Shown here in pieces: positions 1-8,802 of a stretch of DNA of 64,000 nucleotides (position 1 is its first letter; each line of letters starts with the position of its first letter). This stretch comes from Mucilaginibacter sp. 44-25 (GTDB lineage Bacteria > Bacteroidota > Bacteroidia > Sphingobacteriales > Sphingobacteriaceae), in NCBI GenBank assembly GCA_001898335.1, contig MKTS01000015.1, forward strand, positions 124,001 through 188,000, in the 5' to 3' direction. A program made the position numbers and the translations under genes. The notes below the pieces were generated by a model that did not search any database, had not been told where the DNA came from, and was given only the letters and a program-made list of their open reading frames with translations.

Positions 1-434
1 CCCGTACAAAAGACATCATTGGCTTTAACGGTACGTCAGAAGAAACAGGCGGTGTAAGGATCGGTGCTATATTCCCTAACTCTTCTTACCTGCAAAATGG
101 CGAATATGTAGCAAACACAAGTGTTACGTATAACAAACAAGACCTGTTTACAGGCGGTACCAATCCAGGCTTTAATGTGATAGATGCATCTTACGTAAAA
201 TTGCGTTCGGCTGCGCTTTCTTATACATTCAACAAGAGCCAATTACGCGGTACACCATTTGGTGGTGTTACTGTTGGTTTATATGGTAACAACCTTTTAC
301 TATGGACAGCCAAAGAAAATAAATTTGTTGATCCTGAGGTCAATTCATCAGGCGCGGGTAACGCCCAGGGGTTTGACTTTAGCGCACAACCGTCAGTACG
401 TAATTATGGCGTAGACCTTAAAGTTTCATTTTAA
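1..434 (+). CDS. SusC/RagA TonB-linked outer membrane protein, C-terminal end (partial)
   Basis: Only the last ~143 codons lie in the window; the reading frame is open from base 3. The sequence has the look of the final beta-strands of a SusC-type TonB-dependent transporter: a YVKLRSAALSYTF strand, a YGNNLLLWT strand, a conserved FVDPE motif and a terminal strand ending in Phe (DLKVSF), as outer-membrane barrels do. SusC proteins import oligosaccharides or peptides across the outer membrane using TonB energy, with a SusD-like lipoprotein as the lid. The SusD partner starts 21 bp downstream, so the pair is co-transcribed. The substrate cannot be told from this fragment. Confidence 0.9.
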   Translation, partial: RTKDIIGFNGTSEETGGVRIGAIFPNSSYLQNGEYVANTSVTYNKQDLFTGGTNPGFNVIDASYVKLRSAALSYTFNKSQLRGTPFGGVTVGLYGNNLLLWTAKENKFVDPEVNSSGAGNAQGFDFSAQPSVRNYGVDLKVSF

Positions 435-454
435 AAATTTGTCAAATTAGAACA

Positions 455-1930
455 ATGAAAATCAATTATATATTTAGCTCGAAAACATGGATATATATGT
501 TCATGATAGGAGCAATCGGATTTGGATTTACCGGCTGTAAAAAGTTCCTGGATGTAAACCAAAATCCAAACAACCCTGATAATGCTGATCCAAATTTGCT
601 TTTACCAACAGTGGAGGCCGCTATTGGACAAGTTGTTGGCAACAACTTTCAGATAACCGGAAGCTTTTATGCCCAGTACTGGACTCAAAGCACTTTTGCA
701 AGTCAGTACAAAACAACAGATCAGTATGCGTTAACCAACGTTGCTTTTGATGGCGCATGGAGCAACATTTACCGCCGTGCACTTGTTAATTCATACCTGA
801 TCATCAATAATCCGCAAACAAGCGCGTACACAAAGGGTATAACTTACATTTTGCAAGCTTACACTTACCAGGTTGCCACAGATGCTTTTGGCGATATCCC
901 CCTTACGCAAGCGCTGCAAGGAAATGGCTACGGTAGTCCAAAGTATGATAGCCAGCAAATGGTATACGATAGTGTATTTAATTTTATAGATAAGGGGGTA
1001 GCTTTGTTAAAAACACCAAACGGTGTTTCTCCGGGTAGCCAGGATATTGTATTTCAGGGCGATGCGGATAAATGGGTAGCATTTGCTAACACACTAAAAC
1101 TAAGGGCGTACCTGCGCATAGCCAATAAAGATATTAATAAATCTAAAGCCGGTATTGCAGCTTTGTATCAGTCTTCAGCCACCTTTTTAACTACGGACGC
1201 ATCTATCAAGTATAACAGTACCGGTGGTAATGAGAATCCGTTATACAACGAGATGGTAGCCTTAGGTAAAACACAAAACCTGGTTGCAAGCGCAACCGCG
1301 GTAAGATCGATGTTAGCCAATAATGACCCGAGGTTGAAAAAGTTTTATGATCCTGTTCCAAACAGTGGTTCTGATACTATTGCTTATATCCCTCAAGGTA
1401 GTTACCAGATCAACGTAAATAAAAAGGTTTCAATACCTACAACTTTGGTAGCAGGCAATCCGCTTGATCAGGCATCAGCATTAGTTCCGGTGAAATTGAT
1501 ATCCGCTTCTGAAAGCTATTTCCTACAAGCTGAGGCCGTAGCCAGAGGTTTTGCATCGGGTGATGTTAATGCTTTGTTTACTAACGGTATTAATGCCAGC
1601 TTTACCGCTACCGGCCTTACTGCGGCTGATGCCACAACCTACATAGCAGGTGCAAAAGACGCTAAAATAGCAGGAGCACCTCAGGATACCGTTGTTAAAC
1701 GTATTATAACTCAGAAATATTACGCGATGAACGGAACCCAGGGTTTTGAAGCGTGGACAGAATACCGAAGAACAGGTTATCCGGATTTCCTGATTTTCTC
1801 TAAAGCTTCTATTTTAGGTGCAGGCCAAAGACCGCAGCGTTTTCTGTACCCTAACAGCGAGGCCGTATCCAACCTAAATTATCCGGGCACCGTTCCGTCA
1901 ACAACTCCGGTTTGGTGGGCAACCAAGTAA
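455..1930 (+). CDS. SusD/RagB-family outer membrane lipoprotein
   Basis: 491 residues, the usual SusD size. The N-terminus is a lipoprotein signal: a hydrophobic stretch followed by FTGCKKFLD, with Cys at the lipidation site. An NQNPNNPDNA segment follows, typical of the SusD-like group with many Asn/Pro residues after the lipid anchor. Later segments such as AYTYQVATDAFGDIPLTQAL and KWVAFANTLKLRAYLRIA are characteristic of the TPR-containing fold, and the C-terminal GFEAWTEYRRTGYPDF motif is a family hallmark. It is a surface glycan- or peptide-binding lid for the SusC upstream. A strong hairpin terminator follows the stop. The ligand is unknown. Confidence 0.93.
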   Translation: MKINYIFSSKTWIYMFMIGAIGFGFTGCKKFLDVNQNPNNPDNADPNLLLPTVEAAIGQVVGNNFQITGSFYAQYWTQSTFASQYKTTDQYALTNVAFDGAWSNIYRRALVNSYLIINNPQTSAYTKGITYILQAYTYQVATDAFGDIPLTQALQGNGYGSPKYDSQQMVYDSVFNFIDKGVALLKTPNGVSPGSQDIVFQGDADKWVAFANTLKLRAYLRIANKDINKSKAGIAALYQSSATFLTTDASIKYNSTGGNENPLYNEMVALGKTQNLVASATAVRSMLANNDPRLKKFYDPVPNSGSDTIAYIPQGSYQINVNKKVSIPTTLVAGNPLDQASALVPVKLISASESYFLQAEAVARGFASGDVNALFTNGINASFTATGLTAADATTYIAGAKDAKIAGAPQDTVVKRIITQKYYAMNGTQGFEAWTEYRRTGYPDFLIFSKASILGAGQRPQRFLYPNSEAVSNLNYPGTVPSTTPVWWATK

Positions 1931-1952
1931 TCTGAATAACTTTTCAGGTAAG

Positions 1953-1990
1953 TTAAGAACAAGCTACATCAAATTGTAGCTTGTTCTTAA
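1953..1990 (+). terminator. Terminator after the SusC/SusD pair
   Basis: A perfect 16-bp inverted repeat (1953-1968 with 1975-1990) and a 6-nt loop lie 22 bp after the susD-like stop, followed by a T/A-rich run. This closes the SusCD transcript. Confidence 0.8.
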
Positions 1991-2145
1991 TATTTTATAC
2001 AAAACTATAATTTTTATAAACAGGGTTATTTGTTGACGATGTCACTTGCATTATTTAAGATATAATAATTATAACCTTTATTAATCAAAAAGAGCTCCAA
2101 TCGTTCTTCGTTGTTTTCAAGTTAAGAAAATAAGATCAGTTAGTT

Positions 2146-2182
2146 AAGTCCTTGTTGTCGGAGCAGCAAGGGCTTTGTTTTT
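2146..2182 (+). terminator. Second rho-independent-type hairpin with no gene before it
   Basis: The arms 2146-2157 and 2164-2175 pair over 12 bp with two G-U wobbles, and a TGTTTTTTG tract follows. It sits about 155 bp past the SusCD terminator, with no open frame between them. It is either a backup terminator or the 3' end of a short non-coding transcript. I saw no convincing -7 box for such a transcript. The rest of 1991-2359 is AT-rich and holds nothing I can name. Confidence 0.5.
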
Positions 2183-2359
2183 TGTAAAAAGCTAAAGTGT
2201 AAACATATATAAAATCAAACTTGTCATCACTTAGCCCTACTTTCATACAGGATGTCTCAGTATTAAATATCTGTAATAAATTATATTAATCAAATTATGA
2301 TGAGTGGCCAAAAGTAAAACTTACGAATTGGCGTATAAAACAGATCAACGAAAAACAGA

Positions 2360-2392
2360 AAAAGCCCGTTTCCATGCGAAATACGGGCTTTT
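2360..2392 (-). terminator. Terminator downstream of tRNA-Ser
   Basis: Inverted repeat AAAAGCCCGT/ACGGGCTTTT with a 13-nt loop. Read on the minus strand it ends in a U-rich tract and lies 25 bp past the tRNA 3' end. Confidence 0.7.
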
Positions 2393-2417
2393 ACTTTATT
2401 CTGGTATGAAAATCAGC

Positions 2418-2504
2418 GGAGAGGGAGGGATTCGAACCCTCGATACGCTTTTGACGTATACACACTTTCCAGGCGTGCTCTTTCGACCACTCAGACACCT
2501 CTCC
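2418..2504 (-). tRNA. tRNA-Ser (anticodon GGA)
   Basis: Read on the minus strand this 87-nt sequence has a 7-bp acceptor stem (GGAGAGG with CCTCTCC), a D-arm with TGAGTGGTCGAAAG, an anticodon loop CTGGAAA giving anticodon GGA, a long class II variable arm and the T-loop GGTTCGAATCC. The length and long variable arm are those of serine tRNAs. The CCA end is not encoded. It has its own promoter and a downstream terminator, so it appears to be a single-gene transcript. Confidence 0.97.
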
Positions 2505-2525
2505 TTATGGTTTTATCAGGGTTTG

Positions 2526-2533
2526 CAAAGGTA
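2526..2533 (-). promoter_or_regulatory. -7 element for tRNA-Ser
   Basis: On the minus strand this reads TACCTTTG, a perfect match to the Bacteroidota TAnnTTTG element, about 21 bp before the tRNA 5' end. A T-rich stretch sits where the -33 element is expected. Confidence 0.7.
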
Positions 2534-2545
2534 TAATATTCTCGC

Positions 2546-2578
2546 AAAAAAAAGCGGGCCTTTTCAGGTGCCCGCTTT
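2546..2578 (-). terminator. Hairpin with minus-strand U-tract upstream of tRNA-Ser
   Basis: Inverted repeat AAAGCGGGC (2551-2559) with GCCCGCTTT (2570-2578). On the minus strand it runs into eight Ts. No minus-strand gene was found immediately upstream, so it may insulate the tRNA promoter or end an unseen transcript. Confidence 0.5.
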
Positions 2579-2749
2579 CTACGAAAACTTTAACTCACAA
2601 AAACTAAACTTATATGCTGTTATTACTAACTATATAATAGAGTGCACTAATGTTTAAAGGTTTAATCCTATGGTAAAAAAATGTGATGTTTACACATATA
2701 TATATGATAAAGCTTATGTTTGCTCCCAAATACAAGGCCAGCCATTTGC

Positions 2750-3721
2750 ATGCTGAACATCAACGATATTAAAAAACCTATTGCCGCGGAAATTGATGTT
2801 TTTGAGGGAAAGTTTAAAGCCTCAATGCGGAGCTCTGTGCCCCTGCTTGACCGTATAACCCATTATATTGTTAAGCGCAAGGGCAAGCAGATAAGGCCCA
2901 TGTTCGTATTTTTTTCGGCGAGTATCAGTGGCGGCATCAACGAGGCTACACACAGGGGCGCGGCCCTTGTAGAGCTGCTGCATACAGCCACGCTGGTACA
3001 TGATGACGTGGTTGACAACTCTTACCAGCGCCGCGGCTTTTTCTCTATTAATGCGCTCTGGAAAAATAAGATAGCCGTACTGGTGGGCGATTACCTGTTA
3101 AGTAAGGGTTTATTGCTTTCGGTTGATAATGGCGATTTTGGCTTGTTAAAGATCGTGTCAGAAGCGGTAAAGCAAATGAGCGAGGGCGAATTACTACAGG
3201 TAGAGAAAGCACGGAGGATGGATGTAAGTGAGGAAATATACTATGAGGTGATACGGCAAAAAACCGCCTCGCTCATTGCCTCATGCTGTGCCTGTGGCGC
3301 GGCCTCGGCGGGTGCTGATGAAGCCACAGTGGAAAAAATGCGCATGTTTGGTGAGAAGATCGGTATCGCTTTCCAGATAAAGGATGATATGTTTGATTTT
3401 GGAACCGACGACGTTGGCAAACCCCTGGGTATTGATATTAAGGAAAAGAAGGTTACGCTGCCACTCATTTACGTGCTAAATCATGCGGAAAGCAGCGAAA
3501 AAAAGCGCATGATGAGCATGGTGAAAAACCATAACGACGACCCTAAAAAGATCGCGGAGATCATCAGCTTCGTTAAGAGTAACGGTGGTTTACAATATGC
3601 CCAAACCCAAATGGAAAAATACCAACAGGCGGCTTTTGATATCCTCAACACTTTTCCACCTTCTGAAGCCCGCACCGGTCTGGAGCAATTAGTGCGATAT
3701 ACCACAGAGAGGAATAAATAA
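2750..3721 (+). CDS. Polyprenyl synthetase (trans-isoprenyl diphosphate synthase)
   Basis: 323 residues from the ATG at 2750; the open frame extends 10 codons further to a TTG, but the ATG gives the normal family N-terminus. Both aspartate-rich motifs that bind Mg-diphosphate are visible: HDDVVDNSYQRRG (first) and KDDMFD (second). The enzyme condenses isopentenyl diphosphate onto an allylic primer to make the long-chain precursor of the menaquinone side chain. It is probably IspB/HepT-like, but product length cannot be read from sequence. It stands alone, flanked by the tRNA unit and a convergent transporter gene. Confidence 0.9.
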   Translation: MLNINDIKKPIAAEIDVFEGKFKASMRSSVPLLDRITHYIVKRKGKQIRPMFVFFSASISGGINEATHRGAALVELLHTATLVHDDVVDNSYQRRGFFSINALWKNKIAVLVGDYLLSKGLLLSVDNGDFGLLKIVSEAVKQMSEGELLQVEKARRMDVSEEIYYEVIRQKTASLIASCCACGAASAGADEATVEKMRMFGEKIGIAFQIKDDMFDFGTDDVGKPLGIDIKEKKVTLPLIYVLNHAESSEKKRMMSMVKNHNDDPKKIAEIISFVKSNGGLQYAQTQMEKYQQAAFDILNTFPPSEARTGLEQLVRYTTERNK

Positions 3722-3754
3722 GGTATTCAAATCAAAGTTAAAATTCATAAGACC

Positions 3755-3840
3755 TGTCATTCTGAGCTATGGTGAAGAATCTAATAGTCGTAGAGGAACG
3801 CGAAAAGATGCGTCGTTCCTAAGCACGACAAATTCTTTGT
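3755..3840. repeat. Intergenic palindromic repeat, family 1 (TGTCATTCTGAGC type)
   Basis: The arm 3755-3782 begins TGTCATTCTGAGC and ends GAAGAATCT. A degenerate opposite arm (GACAAATTCTTTG) follows near 3828. A better-preserved copy of the same family is at 39023-39106 and a single arm lies near 17310-17335. It sits between two convergent genes, the usual place for such elements. Confidence 0.6.
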
Positions 3841-3842
3841 AT

Positions 3843-4469
3843 TTAATGGTGCTTAAAAAACGCCAGGTATACCTGCTTAAATATATGGTAGGCGGCGAAT
3901 GAAAAGAAAAGTATTGCGATACCGGTATCAATAAAGCGGTTGCTGAGTTCAAATTTCTTTTTTATGTAGCCGGCAAACTTGGCGTACAGGAACAGCGCCA
4001 GGAATGCACCACAGGCCGAGCCTACGCTAAAAATAATGAGTGGGATTTTTTGATCTAAGATCCACTCATGCGTGATGAGATAAGTACCGGTCACCATCCA
4101 GAAGGGGATCTGCATGGGGTTTAAAAAACCTAACAGTATGCCGTATTTAATGCTGGCATGTTCGGAGTATTTGGTTTTTACCGGTTTGTTTCTGCTGCGC
4201 CAGGCAACTATCCCCAGTACGGTGAACAGCAGCACCATTACCCAGTCAATAATGGTATCCAGCTTTACCTGTTCGGCCAGCCACCTGGCTCCCAGCATCA
4301 CAAAAAAAGTGAAGAAAAACTCAACGCACGAAAAGGCGATGATAAACTGCAACGCCTGTTTCATGCCGCGGTTAATGGTAATTTGTACCAGCGTAAGGTT
4401 AATATTACCGGGTGGTACGTAGCCTATAAAATTAGCTATGATACCGATGAAAAAGGTCAGGAATATCAT
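3843..4469 (-). CDS. LysE/RhtB-family amino-acid exporter-like membrane protein
   Basis: 208 residues and strongly hydrophobic, with about six membrane segments. The N-terminus carries the family signature: a first helix, then GYVPPGNINLTLVQ, matching the conserved PGP/PGN loop of LysE/RhtB proteins. A second conserved piece, GFLNPMQIPFW, lies mid-protein. The family exports amino acids and similar small metabolites by proton antiport; the substrate here is unknown. It is convergent with the polyprenyl synthase gene. Confidence 0.8.
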   Translation of the reverse strand: MIFLTFFIGIIANFIGYVPPGNINLTLVQITINRGMKQALQFIIAFSCVEFFFTFFVMLGARWLAEQVKLDTIIDWVMVLLFTVLGIVAWRSRNKPVKTKYSEHASIKYGILLGFLNPMQIPFWMVTGTYLITHEWILDQKIPLIIFSVGSACGAFLALFLYAKFAGYIKKKFELSNRFIDTGIAILFFSFAAYHIFKQVYLAFFKHH

Positions 4470-4589
4470 CGGCGTAAAGATATAGTTAATAGTTAAATTA
4501 AACTGTTATTGATGTTAACGAATTAATTTTAGCACCCCACACGCTATGCCTATAAGTACTTGTCGGAAGCAGGCAATCTCCGAATTTGT

Positions 4590-5111
4590 ATTTCATTAGG
4601 AAAGGCAGTGAATTAATGAGTCGATTGTGGTTGTACTTTTTCTTTTTCCGCAAAAGAAAAAGTACCAAAAAGAACCGAGCAACAGCGAGCTCATTGATAC
4701 CTACTAAAACAAATAACAATCAATAAAACTCGCGGCTGCCGCAAAACGCTTTCAAGTTTCTGCTGCTGCAATGACTGTGCTTACCGCTTTTTGCGAAGGC
4801 CGCATAAATTCGGTGGCGTCAGGTTCATCGCCGCTGCTTATTTTTCTTGTTATTTCTTCTCCATGTCAGCAAAAAAGCTTCGGGCGAAAGCGGGCAGAAC
4901 ATTAGTGGGGCGTGCGAATTGGCAGGGGCATAGCAATACTTGCCCGAAGCGAAAGCTTGTGCGAACGAAGTAGCGGCAAGCTATTGCAGCCCATGGTTCT
5001 GCCTGATTGCAGGGCAAAGGCCTTGTACGTAAGAAGCCTCTTTGCTGACTTGATTTTTTGGTTACTTTTTGAGCAAGCAAAAAGTAACAGCCCTCCGCGG
5101 CAATTGAGCGG
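4590..5111. repeat. Large hairpin-bounded intergenic repeat, copy 1
   Basis: This fills most of the 747-bp gene-free stretch 4470-5216. A perfect 14-bp-stem hairpin (4633-4665) lies on the left and an 11-bp-stem hairpin (5061-5088, stem GTTACTTTTTG) on the right. Between them is a 185-bp core (4865-5049) whose ends form an imperfect inverted repeat (GTCAGCAAAAAAGCTTC with GAAGCCTCTTTGCTGAC). The second copy at 19575-20022 has the same core length, the same hairpins and the same right flank (CCTCCGCGGCAATTGAGCGG). Open frames through it are short, differ between copies, and look spurious. Confidence 0.8.
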
Positions 5112-5216
5112 TATCAACCAAATCATTACTCAATACAAAATCAAAAATCGCATATTTGCAACCTCATCAATGGATAGCTGCAAACTGCGCACTAATCATT
5201 GCAAACTAATAACACC

Positions 5217-6140
5217 ATGCCGGAAAGAATTGTATCGTTACTGCCTGCCGCTACTGAAATTGTTTGTGCCTTAGGGCTGGAAGACCGTTTGGTTGGCCGC
5301 TCGCACGAGTGCGATTATCCCGAAACCGTGCAGCAACTACCGGTATGTTCTGAAGCCAACTTCCCTGATGGTTTAAGCAGTGCGGAGATAGATGTAAAGG
5401 TGAAGGAGCTACTGGCCGATGCGCTATCTGTTTATACCGTAAAGCGTGACGTGATAAAAGACCTGCAACCGGATGTGGTACTCACCCAGGCGCAATGTGA
5501 GGTTTGTGCCGTTAGCCTGCCCGAGGTAGAACAAGCCCTGAGCGACTATCTGGATAAACCCGCGCAGATCATTTCCCTGCAACCCAATAGCCTGGACGAG
5601 ATACTTAACGACATTAAACAGGTGGCCGGTGTATTAGGCGCAGCCGATAAAGGCGAACAGCTTCTGGAAGACCTTACCGAGCGGATCGACATTATTCGCC
5701 ATAAGCTTAAGTTTATGGAAGTAAAGCCCAGCATTGCTTGTGTGGAATGGCTGGAGCCCTTGATGATCTCGGGCAATTGGATACCTGAGCTGGTGAGCAT
5801 TGCGGGCGGTACACCGGTACTGGCGCAGGCTGGCAAACACTCGCCTTACGTGGAGTGGAACGATATTGTAGCGACCGACCCGGATATTATCCTGCTGATG
5901 CCTTGCGGCTTTTCCATAGAGCGCACCATGAGCGAGGTAGGCCTGCTGTTAGGCCGCCCCGGCTTTGCGGAACTAAAAGCTGTAAAAAGCAACCGCGTGT
6001 ATATTGCCGATGGCAACCAGTATTTTAACCGCCCCGGCCCAAGGATAGTTGACTCGCTGGAGATACTGGCCGAGATCATCCACCCTAAACAATTCATCTT
6101 TGGCAATGAGGGTAACGGCTGGGTGAAATTCGCACTTTAA
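5217..6140 (+). CDS. BtuF-like cobalamin/Fe-siderophore-type substrate-binding protein without signal peptide
   Basis: 307 residues from ATG 5217; an upstream in-frame TTG would add six codons. It begins MPERIVSLLPAATEIVCALG, the conserved start of the periplasmic-binding fold of cobalamin and siderophore ABC systems. It contains TQAQCEVCAV, typical of the group annotated as cobalamin-binding proteins, and ends with a PRIVDSLEILAEIIHP helix. There is no hydrophobic leader, so as encoded it would be cytoplasmic. No permease or ATPase gene is adjacent, and I saw no cobalamin riboswitch upstream. The role is therefore uncertain, though a methylmalonyl-CoA mutase (a B12 enzyme) is encoded at 51.7-53.3 kb. 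Confidence 0.75.
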   Translation: MPERIVSLLPAATEIVCALGLEDRLVGRSHECDYPETVQQLPVCSEANFPDGLSSAEIDVKVKELLADALSVYTVKRDVIKDLQPDVVLTQAQCEVCAVSLPEVEQALSDYLDKPAQIISLQPNSLDEILNDIKQVAGVLGAADKGEQLLEDLTERIDIIRHKLKFMEVKPSIACVEWLEPLMISGNWIPELVSIAGGTPVLAQAGKHSPYVEWNDIVATDPDIILLMPCGFSIERTMSEVGLLLGRPGFAELKAVKSNRVYIADGNQYFNRPGPRIVDSLEILAEIIHPKQFIFGNEGNGWVKFAL

Positions 6141-6213
6141 AAAATATTTTAAAAAGTACATTATCCCGTCGATTTATGGGCTATATTTACGGTTAAACAA
6201 ACCTGAATAAGCC

Positions 6214-8760
6214 ATGCGCCGTTTTATCGCCCTTATTGTTATCGCGTTTGCGAATGTTAGCGCCTTTGCTGCCGCCCCGGTATTTAATGCTAAAAACCTT
6301 ACCCTTACCTGGGAAGTGGTAGATAACAATTACAAAAACAAGCAGCAATCGCTTACCGCCCTCATCATCACCAACAACGGTACCGAAACATTGCCCGCCG
6401 GTGGCTGGAAGATATACTTCAACTCATCGCGTAACTTTATGGCCGATGCCGTTAGCGGCAACGCCAAAATACTACCCGTAAACGGCGACCTCTACAGCAT
6501 TACTCCCAACCAAAACTTTAACGCCATAAAGCCCGGCGAAAGTGCCCGTATCGAATACATTTGTGAGAATATTGTTGTAAACTATACCGACGCTATTGAG
6601 GGCCCTTATTTTGTTTGGGATTCCTCTCCCGACAAAGGTTACCTGCCCGGCAACTTCATTATTAAACCACTCGACCCGAAATATCCCGGCCTGGTTACCC
6701 CCGAGGTGATCTACAACCAAAACAAGAACATCGTTGATATCCCTGCTGACAAATTGCCTAAGATTGTCCCCCTGCCGCTGAGCTACCAGGAAACCCAGGG
6801 TACATTCACACTTGCTGCCGGTGTTAAGCTGATAGCTGCAGATGCACGCTTCACCCCGGAAGTTAAAAAATTAGATGCCTGGCTGCTCAACACATTCGGT
6901 GTACCACCTGCAACCGGCAATGCTAATACCATAACGTTAGGCTATAAAGTTGGCTTTGGTAAGGAAGGTTACGAGTTGAGCGTTAAGCCCACTACTATCC
7001 AGATCAATGCGTCTACAGAGGCGGGTATGTTCTATGGCATACAATCTTTAAAAAATCTCTGCCCGGGCACTATTTATTCGGATAGGCAGAAAAGCGTTAC
7101 CATACCGTGTGTAGAGGTGAAAGACTCGCCACGATTTGGCTACCGTGCCGTAATGCTTGATGTTGCCCGCAATTTCCAGAGCAAAAAAGAAGTATTGCGC
7201 TTGTTAGACCTCATGGGTGCCTACAAGCTCAATATCCTGCACATGCACCTTACCGATGATGAGGGCTGGCGCATACAGATACCCTCGTTGCCCGAGCTTA
7301 CTTCCGTAGCCTCAAAACGCGGCCACACGCTGGATAGCAAGAACTTCCTGCCTGCCTCGCATGGCTCAGGGCCCGATTTTAGCAACCCTGCCGGTACAGG
7401 TTTCTACTCCGTTGCGGATTATATAGAGATACTTAAATACGCCAACGAGCGCCATATTACCGTAATGCCCGAAATTGAAACGCCCGGCCATGCCCGCGGC
7501 GCCATTAAAGCCATGCAGGCCCGTTACAGCCGCCTGATGGCTGCCGGTAAAAAAGCCGAAGCCGCTAAATATTTGTTATATGATGCTAATGATCAATCGG
7601 CCTACCGCTCGGTACAGTACTGGAACGATAACGTGATCGACGTTTCGCTGCCATCAACCTATACTTTTGTTGAGCGCGTGGTTGACGACCTGATGGCCAT
7701 GTACAAACAAGCCGGTGCGCCGCTGCCCGTTATCCACTTTGGTGGCGATGAGGTGCCCGCGCACGTGTGGGAAAAATCTCCTGCTTACGAAGCGCTTAAG
7801 AAAACCCACCCCGAAATTAAAAACACCGGCGACCTGTGGTACTACTTCTACGGCCGTGTAAACAGCATCCTGAAAAAGAAAAATATTACCCTGGCGGGTT
7901 GGGAGGAAATGGCCCTGCGCAAAACCACGCTGGATGGCCACCCTACCTACTTACCTAACCCGCAATTTGTAAACGAAGGCATGCAGGTGGATGTATGGAA
8001 CAACGTACTGGGCGACGGGCAGGAAGACCTGGCCTATAAACTGGCTAACGCGGGCTACAAAACCGTGCTTACCTGTGTTACCAACCTGTATTTTGACATG
8101 ACCACCTACAAAAGTTGGGACGAGCCCGGCTATTACTGGGGCGCGTTTTTAGGGATAGACAAATTTTTCTCCTTTATCCCTTTCGATTATTTTAAAAATA
8201 CGGATGTGGATAAGAACGGCAAACCTATTGACCGCCGCATATTTGTGGGCAAACAGCGCCTTACCGATTATGGCAAGGAGAACATTATAGGTTTACAGGG
8301 CGCCCTTTGGGCCGAAACAGTGAAAACGCCGCAACAAATGGAATACATGATATTCCCTAAACTGATTGCGCTGGGCGAACGTGCATGGGCTAAAGACCCC
8401 GCCTGGACAAATGAGCTTGACTCGGCGAAGGCCAAACAGATGTATAACGACGACTGGAGCCGCTTTGTGAACGTACTGGGCAAGCGCGAACTACCCCGCC
8501 TGGCTTACGAGGGCGGTGGTTACGCCTTCAGGATACCTAAACCCGGTGTGATATTGAAGGATGGTAAGTATTATGCCAATGTGCAATATCCCGGCATGGT
8601 GATCCGCTACACCACCAACGGCGCGGAGCCAACTGCCGATAGCCCGCAATATACCGGCCCGGTTGATGCCACAGGTACCGTAAAGTTCCGCGTGTTTGAT
8701 GCCAAAGGCCGCGGCGGCAACGTAGCAGAGGGTAATGGGAACGATAAACCGGCTATTTGA
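6214..8760 (+). CDS. Beta-N-acetylhexosaminidase, GH20
   Basis: 848 residues. A signal peptide (MRRFIALIVIAFANVSAFAA) sends it to the periplasm or outside. Domain order: an N-terminal chitobiase-type carbohydrate-binding domain (about 25-165), a GH20b alpha/beta domain (about 180-300), the GH20 barrel (about 305-760) and a C-terminal CHB_HEX_C domain (IRYTTNGAEPTADSPQY). The catalytic Asp-Glu pair is seen in HFGGDEVPAHVW, and HMHLTDDEGWRIQI is the other hallmark. It removes terminal GlcNAc/GalNAc from chitooligosaccharides, peptidoglycan fragments or glycans. It is monocistronic, with no SusCD pair next to it. Confidence 0.95.
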   Translation: MRRFIALIVIAFANVSAFAAAPVFNAKNLTLTWEVVDNNYKNKQQSLTALIITNNGTETLPAGGWKIYFNSSRNFMADAVSGNAKILPVNGDLYSITPNQNFNAIKPGESARIEYICENIVVNYTDAIEGPYFVWDSSPDKGYLPGNFIIKPLDPKYPGLVTPEVIYNQNKNIVDIPADKLPKIVPLPLSYQETQGTFTLAAGVKLIAADARFTPEVKKLDAWLLNTFGVPPATGNANTITLGYKVGFGKEGYELSVKPTTIQINASTEAGMFYGIQSLKNLCPGTIYSDRQKSVTIPCVEVKDSPRFGYRAVMLDVARNFQSKKEVLRLLDLMGAYKLNILHMHLTDDEGWRIQIPSLPELTSVASKRGHTLDSKNFLPASHGSGPDFSNPAGTGFYSVADYIEILKYANERHITVMPEIETPGHARGAIKAMQARYSRLMAAGKKAEAAKYLLYDANDQSAYRSVQYWNDNVIDVSLPSTYTFVERVVDDLMAMYKQAGAPLPVIHFGGDEVPAHVWEKSPAYEALKKTHPEIKNTGDLWYYFYGRVNSILKKKNITLAGWEEMALRKTTLDGHPTYLPNPQFVNEGMQVDVWNNVLGDGQEDLAYKLANAGYKTVLTCVTNLYFDMTTYKSWDEPGYYWGAFLGIDKFFSFIPFDYFKNTDVDKNGKPIDRRIFVGKQRLTDYGKENIIGLQGALWAETVKTPQQMEYMIFPKLIALGERAWAKDPAWTNELDSAKAKQMYNDDWSRFVNVLGKRELPRLAYEGGGYAFRIPKPGVILKDGKYYANVQYPGMVIRYTTNGAEPTADSPQYTGPVDATGTVKFRVFDAKGRGGNVAEGNGNDKPAI

Positions 8761-8787
8761 TGTGCGGATTTCAGGTGTGCAGATGAA
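8757..8787. repeat. Stutter repeat of the ATCTGCACATCTGAAATC family (inverted copy)
   Basis: Read on the minus strand this is CATCTGCACACCTGAAATCC followed by GCACATC, clearly related to the tandem array at 55822-55889. It starts at the GH20 stop codon. Confidence 0.5.
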
Positions 8788-8802
8788 AAAAGGCTTATTT
8801 CA

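Noticed and set aside
2304..2657. 117-codon open frame across the tRNA-Ser region
   Set aside because: It is the chance translation of the tRNA and its two terminators; the tRNA fold is unmistakable.
5100..5216. Cobalamin riboswitch before the BtuF-like gene
   Set aside because: No B12-box-like conserved element; the space is mostly the right edge of the repeat.
4850..5274. Overlapping short frames in large repeat copy 1
   Set aside because: They differ from those in copy 2, are low in protein character and run through hairpins.
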